The notes under the pieces were generated by a model. That model had not been told where the DNA came from and searched no databases. It saw nothing but the letters and a program-made list of their open reading frames with translations. From Streptosporangiaceae bacterium (GTDB lineage Bacteria; Actinomycetota; Actinomycetes; Streptosporangiales; Streptosporangiaceae), in contig JAICWX010000066.1 of NCBI GenBank assembly GCA_025934635.1, positions 1-32,863 of the forward strand: a stretch of DNA of 32,863 bases. Direction: 5' to 3'. The position numbers and the translations under genes were made by a program. Positions 14,469 to 23,201 of the stretch are shown here, in pieces. Numbering within the stretch: position 1 is the first letter of the stretch; every line of letters begins with the position of its first letter.

Positions 14469-16234
14469 CAAAGGCACGTGCGACCGCCTGCTTCGTGCGG
14501 GATGTTGTGTTCGAAATCCGCTCGGGTGGAAGGGCGGCCGCACATGGGGGCGGTGCACGTGGCGTGCCGGATCTGGGTGAGGTGCCTCAGCTTGGCGCCG
14601 GGGTCGTGGCCGCTGGCTTGGTAGCGGTGGTCGCATTCGCCGGCCGGGATCGGGTGGATGTCGAGGATCCAGGCCGGCTGGCCGGGGACCCCGGTGGTGA
14701 ACCGCCAGGTGCCGTATCCGCCGGGTGGTCCAGATCCGATGCGGGTGAGGGTGAACCCGGTGCTGGTGGTGCCGGGCGGCCCGGTCCTGGTGGGTGGCTC
14801 TCGTTTGCGTCGCTTGGCATGGCTGCGGGGTTCAGGACGGGCGCAGGCGTGGCCAGCGGCCCAGCCCCGGCTGTTGGTGACGGTAAGGCACCAGGTCGTG
14901 CCGGGGTTGGCGGCGGAGGCGCGGGCGAGACCACGGGCCTGCCACGGGTCCACCGGCCCCAGCCCGTCCAGCAGCCCGGGCCGGTTCGCGAGGCCGAGCA
15001 GGGTAGTCAGCGGGGTGGTGAGGTGGTTCCGGCCGGCGAACCCGGCGGGGATAGTGCTGCCGGAGCCGGGCGGCCGGTGCGGCCCGGCGGGGTGATCCGC
15101 GCCGGTCTCTCCCGGGGTGGTGCCGCGGAAGCTGGCCGGCCGGGAGTCGTGGTTCAGCAGCAGGTCGGTCAGGGCGCGGGCGCGGAGCACGTCCATCCCG
15201 CCCTCGACACCGGCCGCTCGCAGCTCGCGAGCCCACCAGGTGATCCGCTGGTCCATCGCCAGGACCTGTGCGGCGGGGAGCTCCCGCCCGGCCAGGGCGG
15301 CGTTGCCGGAGTCTTCCCGCCACCGTTCCACCCGGGCGTTCCGCGTGCCATGTTCTCGCGCCTTCTTGGCTTTGGCCGGGTTGACCTGGGCAGCCGCGAG
15401 GGCGGCGGTGCGGCGCAGCGCGGCCGGGCTCAAGCCCCGGGCCCGGTCCAGGATCAGTTGCTCGGCCTGGCGGGCCTCGTCCGGGTCCAGCAGCGCCAGC
15501 TGCCGGGCGATGATCTGCACCTTGGAGTGGCGCAGCAGCCCGTCCCGGAACAGCGCGGCGGTCCCGGGGAGCTTGACTGCCAGGTCATGCGCCAGCGACA
15601 GCACCCCGTCTGCGACGGGCCGGTTCTCGGCCAGCGCCCACTTGACCTCATCCCCGGCCGAGTCCAGGTACGACTTCGGCATCCGCGCCCGGCCGGCCAG
15701 GACACAGCCGGGAGCCGGACGGCGGCGGATCAGCTCCGCCGCCACGGCATGCTTGACAGCGCAGGCCGCCGCCTCAGACCGGTCGGCGGCGGTGATCAGC
15801 CCGATGATCTCATCCTCGGACGCCTCGCCCAGCCGGCCGCTGTCGACCGCCGTCTCGATGAACCCGTGCAGGATCGCTGATCCCGGCGCGGTATCGAGGC
15901 ATTCCCCGGAGCCGAATCCCCCGGCCGGGCCGGACGAGGTGCCGGGAACCAGGCCTATGGACCCGGGTAGCCCCGGACCGCGAAGACCGCGCTTGCGGGC
16001 CTGATCCGCAGCGACCTGCCCGGCCAGCTCCGCCGTCTCCGCCCCGGCTAGGTACCGCTCGTCCGCCCAACGCTCCGCCGCGAACCGGTCGGTCTCAGTC
16101 TCGATCATGCCCAGGTCTTCATCCGGCGGCAGCACACTGCCTTCCGGATCCAGGTGCTCCTCGTCATCATCGCCGGGCGGCTCGGTCTCATCCACGCTGG
16201 CCGCCAGCAGGGCTTCCCACTCCGCGGATGACAT
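14461..16234 (-). pseudogene. DUF222/13E12-type HNH endonuclease, 5' part, interrupted by the IS
   Basis: About 590 residues from the ATG at 16234 (MSSAEWEALLAASVDETEPP). A long acidic and low-complexity N-terminus is followed by a DUF222 domain (about 200-400: PKSYLDSAGDEVKWALAE, DPDEARQAEQLILDRARGL, ARELRAAGVEGGMDVLRARA). Then comes the start of an HNH nuclease: HATCTAPMCGRPSTRADFEH, NIPHEAGGRTCLCNG. The insertion falls right after the central Asn of the HNH motif; the IS then supplies four foreign residues and a stop (TAA at 14447). The final His and C-terminus are at 12436-12580. Such genes are abundant, repeated and uncharacterised in actinobacteria. The start is uncertain: an in-frame stop lies about 13 codons upstream and no clear ribosome binding site is seen. 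Confidence 0.9.
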
Positions 16235-16608
16235 CGGATCCGGGCGGTGATCACCGGCTTCCAGGAGTCCGGCTCAGGCTGCGCACCGGACGGGGGCACG
16301 CCCCGCCCGGGGGTCGCAGGAGCCGGTCCTTTAGGCATGGAAGCCACCCCGTTCGGAAGAAGGATTGTCTCGAATATAGTACCGAACAATGGCGTGAATT
16401 TCCAGCTAATAATCATGATCAGAAAAAATATACGAGAGTATTCACCGTGACCTAGATGGCGGGATGGGGCTGGGAGGGCGGCGCGGGCTTCGGTGAGCTG
16501 TTCTAGGACGCGCGGCGCGTTGCTGGTCTCGCGCCCGGCAGAAAACCTGTCGCTCCAGGGGCGCCCTGTCGTGCACCATATTCAGGCTGGTTTCTCGGAT
16601 GGGAACAA
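16235..16608. other. Divergent intergenic region with an AT-rich island
   Basis: 374 nt between the HNH gene and the ABC exporter. Positions about 16370-16450 are strikingly AT-rich for this genome and probably hold promoters. The stretch 16455-16600 returns to high GC with no gene I can support. Confidence 0.5.
16376..16404 (-). promoter_or_regulatory. Possible promoter of the HNH gene
   Basis: On the minus strand TGGAAA (16404-16399) and TACTAT (16381-16376) are separated by 17 nt. Each matches the vegetative consensus at four of six bases, and the site lies in the AT-rich island upstream of the HNH gene. Confidence 0.3.
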
Positions 16609-18432
16609 ATGATTACGCCTGAAAATAGTCACAATTCACCGGTTCGGAAGCGGGCGGTGCTGCTCGCGCTGCGCTATTACGGCCTCGAGATGGCCCGGCT
16701 CAAGCGCTTCACGGTGCCGGGGATGCTGCTGACCTCACTGGGAACCACGTGCATTTCCTACATCGCGCCGCTGGTCGTCGCCCAGCTGGTCGGCCGCCTG
16801 GCCAGCCACAAGTCCTTCGGCGTCGGCGCGGCGGTGCCGTATGTGCTCGGCCTCGCGGGCGTGCTGCTTGTCGCCGAGATCGCATGGCGGATCGGCATCC
16901 ACTGCCTGAACCGCCTCGAGGGCCGCGGAATCGAGCACCTCTACGTGATCGGCATGGACGAGCTGCTGGCGAAGGACGCGGCGTTCTTCCACGACAACTT
17001 CGCCGGCTCGCTGACCAAGCGGGTGCTGAGCTTCGCTTCCCGGTTCGAGGACTTCACCGACAACCTGGTGTTCAACATCGTCGGCAGCCTGGTGCCGCTG
17101 GTATTCGCGTCGGTGGTGCTGTGGCGCTACGACCCGCTGCTCGTCGCCGGGCTGATCGGCCTGATCGCGCTGACCGGTGTCGTCATCGCGCCGCTGATCC
17201 GCCGTCGGCAGCGGCTCGTCGACCAGCGCGAGGAAGCGATCGCGCGCGTGTCCGGGCACGTCGCCGACAGCCTGATGAACATGGACACGATCCGCGCGTT
17301 CGCGGCCGAGAAGCGGGAGGCCGCCGAGCACCGGTCGCGCGTCGCCGACCAGCGGCGGAAGTCGCTGCGGTCGTGGGACTACGGAAACCTGCGCATCGAC
17401 ACGCTGGTCGCGCCGATGTCCATCCTGACCAACGCGCTCGGCCTGCTCCTGGCGGTCGCGCTCGGCGGCGGCCAGCACGGAATCGAGGCGGTCGTGGTCG
17501 CCTTCACCTACTACTCCAACGCGACGCAGATCATGTTCGAGTTCAACCAGATCTACCGCCGCCTGGAAAGCTCGCTGACCGAGGCCGCGCAGTTCACCGA
17601 GATGCTGCTGACCCAGCCGACCGTGGTGGACCCGGTGGCGCCCGAGCCGCTTCGGCCGCAGGCGAGCGACGTCCGCTTCGAGCACGTGACGTTCGGGCAC
17701 GAGGGCGGACTGCCGTTGTTCACCGGCCTCGACCTCACCGTGCCCAGCGGGACCAGGATCGGCCTGGTCGGCCGGTCCGGCGGCGGTAAGACCACGCTGA
17801 CCCGCCTGCTGCTGCGGATGATGGACGTCGACGACGGCCGGATCCTGATCGGCGGGCAGGACATCGCCCGGCTGCGCCAGTCGGATCTGCGCAGCCTGAT
17901 CGCCTACGTACCGCAGGACCCGGCGATGTTCCACCGGACGCTGCGCGAGAACATCGCGTTCGCGCGCCCGGAGGCGACCGACGCCGAGATCCGCCGGGCG
18001 GCGCAGGCGGCGCACGTGACCGAGTTCGCCGAGGCCCTGCCGGCCGGATTCGACACGATGGTCGGCGAGCGCGGCGTGAAGCTGTCCGGCGGCCAGCGGC
18101 AGCGGGTCGCGCTGGCCCGGGCGATCCTGCGGGACGCGCCGATCCTGCTGCTCGACGAGGCGACCAGCGCGCTGGACTCCGAAAGCGAGATCCTCGTCCA
18201 GCAGGCGTTGTGGCAGCTGATGGAGGGCCGGACCGCGCTGGTGGTGGCGCACCGGCTGAGCACCGTCGCGCGGATGGACCAGCTGGTCGTGCTCGATCAC
18301 GGGCAGATCGCCGAGAAGGGCACGCACCAGGAGCTGCTGGGTCTTGACGGGACCTACGCCCGGCTGTGGCAGCACCAGTCCGGCGGCTTCCTGGACGAGA
18401 GCACGGCGAACGAGATGCTGGCCGAAGCATAA
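16609..18432 (+). CDS. ABC exporter, fused permease and ATPase (half-transporter)
   Basis: 607 residues. The N-terminal half has about six hydrophobic segments (for example GMLLTSLGTTCISYIAPLVV, YVLGLAGVLLVAEIAW, LVFNIVGSLVPLVFASVVLW, LVAGLIGLIALTGVVIAPLI) and forms the transmembrane domain. The C-terminal ATPase has Walker A GRSGGGKTT, Q-loop YVPQDP, signature LSGGQRQRVALARA, Walker B ILLLDEATSALDSES and H-loop VVAHRLST. It should act as a homodimer or pair with another half-transporter to export a hydrophobic compound, lipid or peptide. No partner half is adjacent and the substrate is unknown. The ATG is preceded by ATGGGA, a weak ribosome binding site. The short unknown gene downstream starts 29 nt after its stop and may be co-transcribed. 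Confidence 0.92.
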   Translation: MITPENSHNSPVRKRAVLLALRYYGLEMARLKRFTVPGMLLTSLGTTCISYIAPLVVAQLVGRLASHKSFGVGAAVPYVLGLAGVLLVAEIAWRIGIHCLNRLEGRGIEHLYVIGMDELLAKDAAFFHDNFAGSLTKRVLSFASRFEDFTDNLVFNIVGSLVPLVFASVVLWRYDPLLVAGLIGLIALTGVVIAPLIRRRQRLVDQREEAIARVSGHVADSLMNMDTIRAFAAEKREAAEHRSRVADQRRKSLRSWDYGNLRIDTLVAPMSILTNALGLLLAVALGGGQHGIEAVVVAFTYYSNATQIMFEFNQIYRRLESSLTEAAQFTEMLLTQPTVVDPVAPEPLRPQASDVRFEHVTFGHEGGLPLFTGLDLTVPSGTRIGLVGRSGGGKTTLTRLLLRMMDVDDGRILIGGQDIARLRQSDLRSLIAYVPQDPAMFHRTLRENIAFARPEATDAEIRRAAQAAHVTEFAEALPAGFDTMVGERGVKLSGGQRQRVALARAILRDAPILLLDEATSALDSESEILVQQALWQLMEGRTALVVAHRLSTVARMDQLVVLDHGQIAEKGTHQELLGLDGTYARLWQHQSGGFLDESTANEMLAEA

Positions 18433-18461
18433 TCTGGCCGGGCGTGGATACCAGGCTTGTT

Positions 18462-18851
18462 ATGGATGGTCAGAGTGAGAACCTCCGGGACTTGCCGGCG
18501 GAGCTGGAAACCGATGAGGTACCCGATGCGCTGGTCTCGGAGTTCTCTTCGCTGACCACGCCGTACTGCTGGGTCATCACCGAGGACGCGGTGGCCGGCT
18601 ACGACGGGGCTACGCCGTCCGCGGTCGGCAAGTCCGGGCCCGGCCAGGCCGTGGCCGGGGACGTCGCCGAGGCGCTGACCGCCGGGCGGTTCTTCCGGCT
18701 GGTCGACGGGACGGGGCGCGAACTCGCCATCGGGCGGCTGTACGACCCGAGCGGAGACAACGAGCTCACGCCGCTGGACGATTTCGGGCGGCGGGACCTG
18801 GGCGCGCTGAACATCGAGTTCCGCGCGGAGGGCGACTGGCAGGCGGCCTGA
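18462..18851 (+). CDS. Hypothetical protein, 129 residues
   Basis: I do not recognise a family. From the ATG at 18462 the protein begins MDGQSENLRDLPAELETDEV, is acidic and has no membrane segment or signal peptide. A central stretch YCWVITEDAVAGYDGATPSA and a C-terminal FRLVDGTGRELAIGRLYDPS suggest a small beta-rich fold. A GTG at 18444 would add six residues; neither start has a strong ribosome binding site. It follows the ABC exporter closely on the same strand and converges on the DUF1707 gene. Codon usage resembles the neighbours, which supports its being real. Confidence 0.6.
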   Translation: MDGQSENLRDLPAELETDEVPDALVSEFSSLTTPYCWVITEDAVAGYDGATPSAVGKSGPGQAVAGDVAEALTAGRFFRLVDGTGRELAIGRLYDPSGDNELTPLDDFGRRDLGALNIEFRAEGDWQAA

Positions 18852-18895
18852 CCAGGCTAGCCGGTGAGGCCGGTCGGCCGGCTCCAATCCCGGGG

Positions 18896-19483
18896 CTATC
18901 CGCGACGGGACCGCTGGACCCGGGTTCCGCCGACGATGCCGAACGCGCGGATGCGGATGGTCGGCGCGCCGGGGCCGGGCTCCGGGCCGGCTTCGATCCT
19001 GGTGCCGCCGATCAGGCTGAAGCCGGAGAGCTCGACGCGTATCCCGGGCGGAACCGTGATCCGCGCCCCGCCCACCAGCGACACCTTGGTCAGCATGACC
19101 TCCGGGGCGGCCAGCTGAGCCTCGCTGAGGTCCATCTTGGCGCCGCCGACGAGGGCGCCCACGATCACGTGGCGGTCCATCCGCCACGGCCCGCTGACCC
19201 TGAAGCCGCCGATCGGGGAGATGTGCCAGGACGGCGGGCTGGAGGCCCCGCCGGCCACCGCGGGGCCGGCCGGGGCGGCGGCCGCGGGGAGGTCGGCGGT
19301 CAGGGGTTCGAGGTCGGCCCGGGTTCTGGCCGCGGTGGCGCGCTCCATCCGCTGGCTGAACTCCTCCAGGGTCAGGCGGCCGTCCCCGGTGGCGGCGCTG
19401 AGCCGCTCGACGGCTGCGTCCCGTTCGGCGTCCGAGACCCGGATGCCCGCGGCGGGCTCTTCGCCGGCCGTTGTGTCGCCCAT
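18896..19483 (-). CDS. DUF1707 domain protein with LiaF-like C-terminal repeat domain
   Basis: 195 residues. Residues about 15-65 (IRVSDAERDAAVERLSAATG, GRLTLEEFSQRMERATAART) form the DUF1707 domain common in actinobacteria, often in envelope-related or regulatory proteins. After a Pro/Ala-rich spacer, the C-terminal half contains repeated hydrophobic beta motifs (IVGALVGGAKMDLS, VSLVGGARITVPPGIRVE, FSLIGGTRIEAG, FGIVGGTRVQ), like the cell-wall-active antibiotic response domain of LiaF/DUF2154 proteins. No transmembrane helix is visible. The start at 19483 is chosen because GGAGG lies 6 nt upstream on the minus strand. A role in envelope stress sensing is inferred from the family. Confidence 0.85.
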   Translation of the reverse strand: MGDTTAGEEPAAGIRVSDAERDAAVERLSAATGDGRLTLEEFSQRMERATAARTRADLEPLTADLPAAAAPAGPAVAGGASSPPSWHISPIGGFRVSGPWRMDRHVIVGALVGGAKMDLSEAQLAAPEVMLTKVSLVGGARITVPPGIRVELSGFSLIGGTRIEAGPEPGPGAPTIRIRAFGIVGGTRVQRSRRG

Positions 19484-19565
19484 CAATTCCTCCGTCTGCC
19501 GTCCGCCCCCCTGATCGTGAACCACCATAGCGGCCGCCCGCAGGCCGCTGGTTGTCCCGGTCTGG

Positions 19566-20324
19566 TCAGGGGCTGATGAGCAGCCAGGCGGCGAGGGCGA
19601 AACCCGAGCAGGCGATCAGGACGCGAAGGATGTCGGGCCGGACCCGGCGGGCGACGGACGGCCCGATGAGGCCGCCGGCGAAGGTGCCGGCCCCGAGCGG
19701 GATCACCGCGGTCCACACCACCTTCCCGGTGAGGGCGAACAGGACGGCCGGCGCGATGTCGCTGGCGGCCAGGAGCACGTTCTTGATGGCGTTGGCGCGG
19801 TGCAGCACCGGCTCGGCGGTGAATAGCAGGAGCGCGATCAGGAGGATGCCTGACCCGGCGCCGAAGTAGCCGTTGTACACCGATACCCCGCCGAGGCCGC
19901 CGAGCACGGCGGCCCGTCCCCACTCGTGCTGGTTGTCCTGCTGCCACCGGCTGATCCGCGGCTGGGCCAGCAGGATCAGCGCGCCGGCCGCGACCAGGAA
20001 CGGGACGACCCGGCTGAAGACGCCGGGCGGCGTGATGACCAGCAGGACCGCGCCCGCGGCCGACATCGTGATGGTCACCGGCAGCCAGCGGCGGATGGTC
20101 GCGCCCTGGCCGGTGATGTCGGGGGCCGCCCGGCTCACCGAGCCCAGCCCGGTGCCCAGCATGGCCACGGAGTTCGTGACGTTCGCGGCCAGCGGCGCGA
20201 TGCCCACCGCGAGCAGCGCCGGGTAGGCGACCAGGGTGGTGATCCCGCCGGCCGTGCCCGTGATCCCCGCGACGATACCCGCGGCCCCGAGGAACAGGTC
20301 GGCATCAAGGGGGGTCATCGACAC
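19566..20324 (-). CDS. TSUP family transporter (TauE/SafE-like)
   Basis: 252 residues and about eight hydrophobic segments, beginning with a glycine-rich GAAGIVAGITGTAGGITTLV and a second half carrying GGLGGVSVYNGYFGAGSGIL; the repeated GxGGG/S-type loops are typical of TSUP (sulfite exporter TauE/SafE) permeases. Members move organosulfur or organic anions such as sulfoacetate or sulfite. The start is GTG at 20324, only 6 nt after the TAG stop of the upstream amidohydrolase; an ATG two codons on (20318) is possible. This spacing implies one operon, so it may move a substrate or product of the amidohydrolase. Confidence 0.85.
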   Translation of the reverse strand: MSMTPLDADLFLGAAGIVAGITGTAGGITTLVAYPALLAVGIAPLAANVTNSVAMLGTGLGSVSRAAPDITGQGATIRRWLPVTITMSAAGAVLLVITPPGVFSRVVPFLVAAGALILLAQPRISRWQQDNQHEWGRAAVLGGLGGVSVYNGYFGAGSGILLIALLLFTAEPVLHRANAIKNVLLAASDIAPAVLFALTGKVVWTAVIPLGAGTFAGGLIGPSVARRVRPDILRVLIACSGFALAAWLLISP

Positions 20325-20330
20325 TGGCGC

Positions 20331-21731
20331 CTAGGGTGCGGGCGTGGCGTTGCGGCGGAGCCACTGGCCGTCGCCGGGACGGGCGGTGAGCTGGCCGTCG
20401 GTGAGGACGAGCTGGCCGCGGCGCAGGACGAACCGGGGCCAGCCCTGGACCTGCCAGCCGTCGTAGACCGAGTAGCCGGCCAGCGATTGCATGCGGGCGC
20501 CGTCGATGGTGCGGCGGTGCCCGGGATCCCACAGCGCGATGTCCGCGTCGGAGCCGACCGCGATGGCGCCCTTGCGCGGGTGGAGGCCGAAGATGCGGGC
20601 GGCGTTGGCCGAGGTCAGGGCCACGAACTGGTCGAGCGAGATGCGGCCGGCGCGGACGCCCTCGGAGTACAGCATGGGCATCAGCGTCTCGAGGTCGGCG
20701 ACGCCCTGGCGGGCGGTCACCGCGTTGAGCGCGGGGTCGAGCTTGTCCTCCAGCGTCCACGGCGCGTGGTCGCTGCAGACCGTGTCGACGTCGCCGGCGG
20801 CCAGGCCCGCCCAGAGCGCCGCGCGGTCGGATTCTTCGCGCAGCGGCGGGGCCCCGACGTACTTGGCCGCGTCCGGCTCGGCGAAGCGCTCGCTGGTGAG
20901 GTGCAGGTACAGCGGCCGGGTCTCGACGTAGACCGGCAGGCCGGCCGCGCGGGCCTGGCGGCAGCGGTCCAGCGCGGCGGCGGACGACAGGTGCACGATG
21001 TAGACGCGCGCGCCGGTGCGGCGGGCGATGCCGATGGCCGCCTCGACCGCGGTCACCTCGGCGGCGACCGGGCGGGCGGCGGGGAAGTTCGCGACCGCGC
21101 CGCGGCCCTGCGCCATCAGCTGCTTCCCGGCCTGCCGGAGCAGGGCGCCGTCCTCGCAGTGCAGCAGCAGCACCGAGCCGGCCGCCTGCGCGGCGCTGGC
21201 CGCCGCGAGCAGGGTGGCCTCGTCGGCCGAAAGGTCCGGGTCGGACAGGAACAGCTTGATGCCCGGGTGCCCGGCCGCGGCGAGGGCGGCGATCTCGCCG
21301 GGCGGCAGCGCGGCGGGATCGGTCAGGATCGGGTGCAGGAACCAGTCGACCGCGGCCTCGGGAGCGGCGCCGGCCAGCTCCCGGGTGACCGCGGCGGCCG
21401 GGGTCTCCTCCGTGCCCCCCTCGTCCGGCATCGGGTAGGTCATGTTGCCGATCGTCGTGATGCCGCCGGCGATCGCGGCCCGGGAGCCGGACCAGAAGTC
21501 GTCCACCCAGATCGGGGAGTCGAGCCGGTCGCTCAGCCCGGCGTGCACGAGGTGCGTGTGCGCGTCGATCCCGCCGGGCAGCGCCAGCAGGCCGCCGGCG
21601 GTGAGCTCCTCGGTGCCCGCCATCGTGCCGCCGAGCTGGGCGATCCGGCCGCCGGCGATGCCGATGTCAGCGGTTTCCTGATGACCGGGCGTAACCACCG
21701 TCGCGCCGCGGATAACGAGGTCGAAGCCCAC
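20331..21731 (-). CDS. Dihydropyrimidinase/hydantoinase-like cyclic amidohydrolase
   Basis: 466 residues of the metal-dependent amidohydrolase superfamily. Metal-binding motifs are visible in order: GGIDAHTHL (HxH after strand 1), GIKLFLS (lysine expected to be carboxylated), LLLHCED, YIVHLSS and VCSDHAPW (catalytic Asp). The set matches dihydropyrimidinases, D-hydantoinases and allantoinases, which open cyclic diamides. The specific substrate is uncertain. Translation seems to start at GTG (21731-21729) with no clear ribosome binding site. It is followed after 6 nt by the TSUP transporter gene, so a catabolic pair of enzyme and transporter is likely. Confidence 0.88.
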   Translation of the reverse strand: MGFDLVIRGATVVTPGHQETADIGIAGGRIAQLGGTMAGTEELTAGGLLALPGGIDAHTHLVHAGLSDRLDSPIWVDDFWSGSRAAIAGGITTIGNMTYPMPDEGGTEETPAAAVTRELAGAAPEAAVDWFLHPILTDPAALPPGEIAALAAAGHPGIKLFLSDPDLSADEATLLAAASAAQAAGSVLLLHCEDGALLRQAGKQLMAQGRGAVANFPAARPVAAEVTAVEAAIGIARRTGARVYIVHLSSAAALDRCRQARAAGLPVYVETRPLYLHLTSERFAEPDAAKYVGAPPLREESDRAALWAGLAAGDVDTVCSDHAPWTLEDKLDPALNAVTARQGVADLETLMPMLYSEGVRAGRISLDQFVALTSANAARIFGLHPRKGAIAVGSDADIALWDPGHRRTIDGARMQSLAGYSVYDGWQVQGWPRFVLRRGQLVLTDGQLTARPGDGQWLRRNATPAP

Positions 21732-21768
21732 CGCAGCATTGTGGCACGCCCCTTTGCCTGGCGCCCCG

Positions 21769-22623
21769 CTAGCGCGCGGTGTCGTCGCCGGGGCGCTGGG
21801 CTGCGTGGCCAGGAGAGGGGGGTAGGGGGGCGGGGACGCCTGCTCGTTCGGCCGGAGGATCTTGATCTTGCCCGGCCGGGGCGGGCGGGTTCGGCTGCGA
21901 CGGGCGGCCGCCGATGAAGTCCGCCCAGTCCGCCTGCAGCGGTTCCCAGCGGCGGTCGAAGTCCGCGGCCCGGCGGGTGGCGCGCTCCAGCCGCTGGCCG
22001 CGGTAGCGGCGCCGGGCCCAGATCGAATTCGGCCGGGCCAGCCGCACCGCGCCGATCAGCCCGACCGGCGGCAGGAACAGGGCGAACAGGCCCGACCGGT
22101 ACTTGCCCTTGAGGATGCAGGCCAGCCCCAGGCCGGCGTCGATGACCAGGATGCCGGTGGCGCCGAGCCGCAGCGAGAGCGCGAGGCCGCCGAGGCCCGG
22201 CACCTGCAGCGGACTGAACCCGACCAGGGCCAGCCCCAGGCAGGCGGCGACCAGGCTGACCGCCTCGACCGAGAGCTGGCCCTCACCGCTCCAGTAGACA
22301 TCCTGCAGGTGCAGGATCAGCGCGAACTCGTCCAGCACCAGTGAGGTGCCGATCCCGACGGCGATCGCGCAGAACGAGAGCCAGCCCATCGTGTCGGGCC
22401 CGCCGACCGCCGTGAAGGCACCGATGATCAGCAAGATGATGCCGGGCACGGAGTGGTGGATGTGCGTCCCGCCCGCCGTGACGTTGCGGAACGGGCCGCG
22501 CCCGCCGCGGATCAGCCGGGTGATCGTCCGGGTGGACGCGAACGTGACGACGAAGGAGACGAAGCACAGCATCAGCGGCAGCTTGCCGGCCGCGATGATG
22601 TCGCGGTGCCACCACGAGAGCAT
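21769..22623 (-). CDS. Integral membrane protein, unknown function
   Basis: 284 residues from the ATG at 22623, preceded by AGGGTGA; upstream in-frame starts as far as 22689 lack this site. At least six hydrophobic segments occur (LPLMLCFVSFVVTFASTRTI, VPGIILLIIGAFTAV, MGWLSFCAIAVGIGTSLVLD, AVSLVAACLGLALVGF, ATGILVIDAGLGLACILKG, SGLFALFLPPVGLIGAVRLA). A conserved-looking loop has THIHHSVPG. The last 90 or so residues are cytoplasmic, arginine-rich and then Pro/Gln-rich. I recognise it as a common actinobacterial uncharacterised membrane protein type, without a known role. It is divergent from the five-gene cassette. Confidence 0.75.
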   Translation of the reverse strand: MLSWWHRDIIAAGKLPLMLCFVSFVVTFASTRTITRLIRGGRGPFRNVTAGGTHIHHSVPGIILLIIGAFTAVGGPDTMGWLSFCAIAVGIGTSLVLDEFALILHLQDVYWSGEGQLSVEAVSLVAACLGLALVGFSPLQVPGLGGLALSLRLGATGILVIDAGLGLACILKGKYRSGLFALFLPPVGLIGAVRLARPNSIWARRRYRGQRLERATRRAADFDRRWEPLQADWADFIGGRPSQPNPPAPAGQDQDPPAERAGVPAPLPPSPGHAAQRPGDDTAR

Positions 22624-22703
22624 GACGCTCACCCTAATGTCAGTGCTCGTCGGTATGGTCATTTCGGTCGGGGAAGGCCTCTCGAACACATAGGAGAAGT
22701 TCG

Positions 22704-23201
22704 TTGCCAGACTGGGAGAAGTCGAGCACGGTCCGGGTGATACCGCCCGCCCGCCCGCGCAAGCTGGCCAAGGCCCCGTTCGTGGAGCTGGCGGACGGAT
22801 GCCTGCAGGGCGTGGTGTCCAGCGGCTCGGACATCGAGCGGGTCTACGTCTCGTCGGTCACGGCCGGCACCTACGCGTTCGCGTGCAGCACCAACAACAA
22901 CCGGCCCTGCGGCGGCGCCCGGGGCTCGTTCTGTAATCACATCCGGACCCTGATCAACGAGGCGGTGCTGCAGTACGGCGCCGGGCGCGTCGCCCGCTAC
23001 CTGCGGGTAGAGCTCGCGGAGCCGGACGCGGACAGCATCACCGCCGCGATGACCGCCGCGCGTCCCTGGCCGGCTGGCGCCGGGGCCGCCGCGCCCGTCT
23101 TCAGCCGTTTCCTGCGCCACCTGGCCTACCTGGAACTCGCCCCGGTCACCGCGCCCTTGCCGGAGCTGCAGTGGTTCCCTTCGACCCGGGTGACGGCGTG
23201 A
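22704..23201 (+). CDS. Short Cys/His-cluster (SWIM-like) protein, first gene of the vWA-MoxR cassette
   Basis: 165 residues. A cluster C61-x7-C69-x7-C77-x-H79 (ACSTNNNRPCGGARGSFCNH) looks like a zinc site and ends in the CxH of SWIM fingers, but the first pair is spaced more widely than the usual CxC. The rest is mixed helix and strand without a signal peptide or membrane span. The start is TTG at 22704, with AGGAGAA about 6 nt upstream. The stop overlaps the next ATG (TGATG). In related cassettes a SWIM zinc-finger protein is a standard member and may bind nucleic acid or protein targets. The zinc-binding role is inferred. Confidence 0.7.
   Translation: MPDWEKSSTVRVIPPARPRKLAKAPFVELADGCLQGVVSSGSDIERVYVSSVTAGTYAFACSTNNNRPCGGARGSFCNHIRTLINEAVLQYGAGRVARYLRVELAEPDADSITAAMTAARPWPAGAGAAAPVFSRFLRHLAYLELAPVTAPLPELQWFPSTRVTA

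Noticed and set aside
14495..15880. A 461-codon plus-strand frame opposite the HNH gene
   Set aside because: Glycine-rich shadow; the minus strand holds the DUF222 and HNH motifs.
16735..18375. A 546-codon minus-strand frame opposite the ABC exporter
   Set aside because: Shadow of a gene with every ABC motif; composition is that of antisense GC-rich coding DNA.
19926..21917. A 663-codon plus-strand frame opposite the TSUP and hydantoinase genes
   Set aside because: Arg/Gly/Asp-rich antisense translation spanning two real genes, without motifs.
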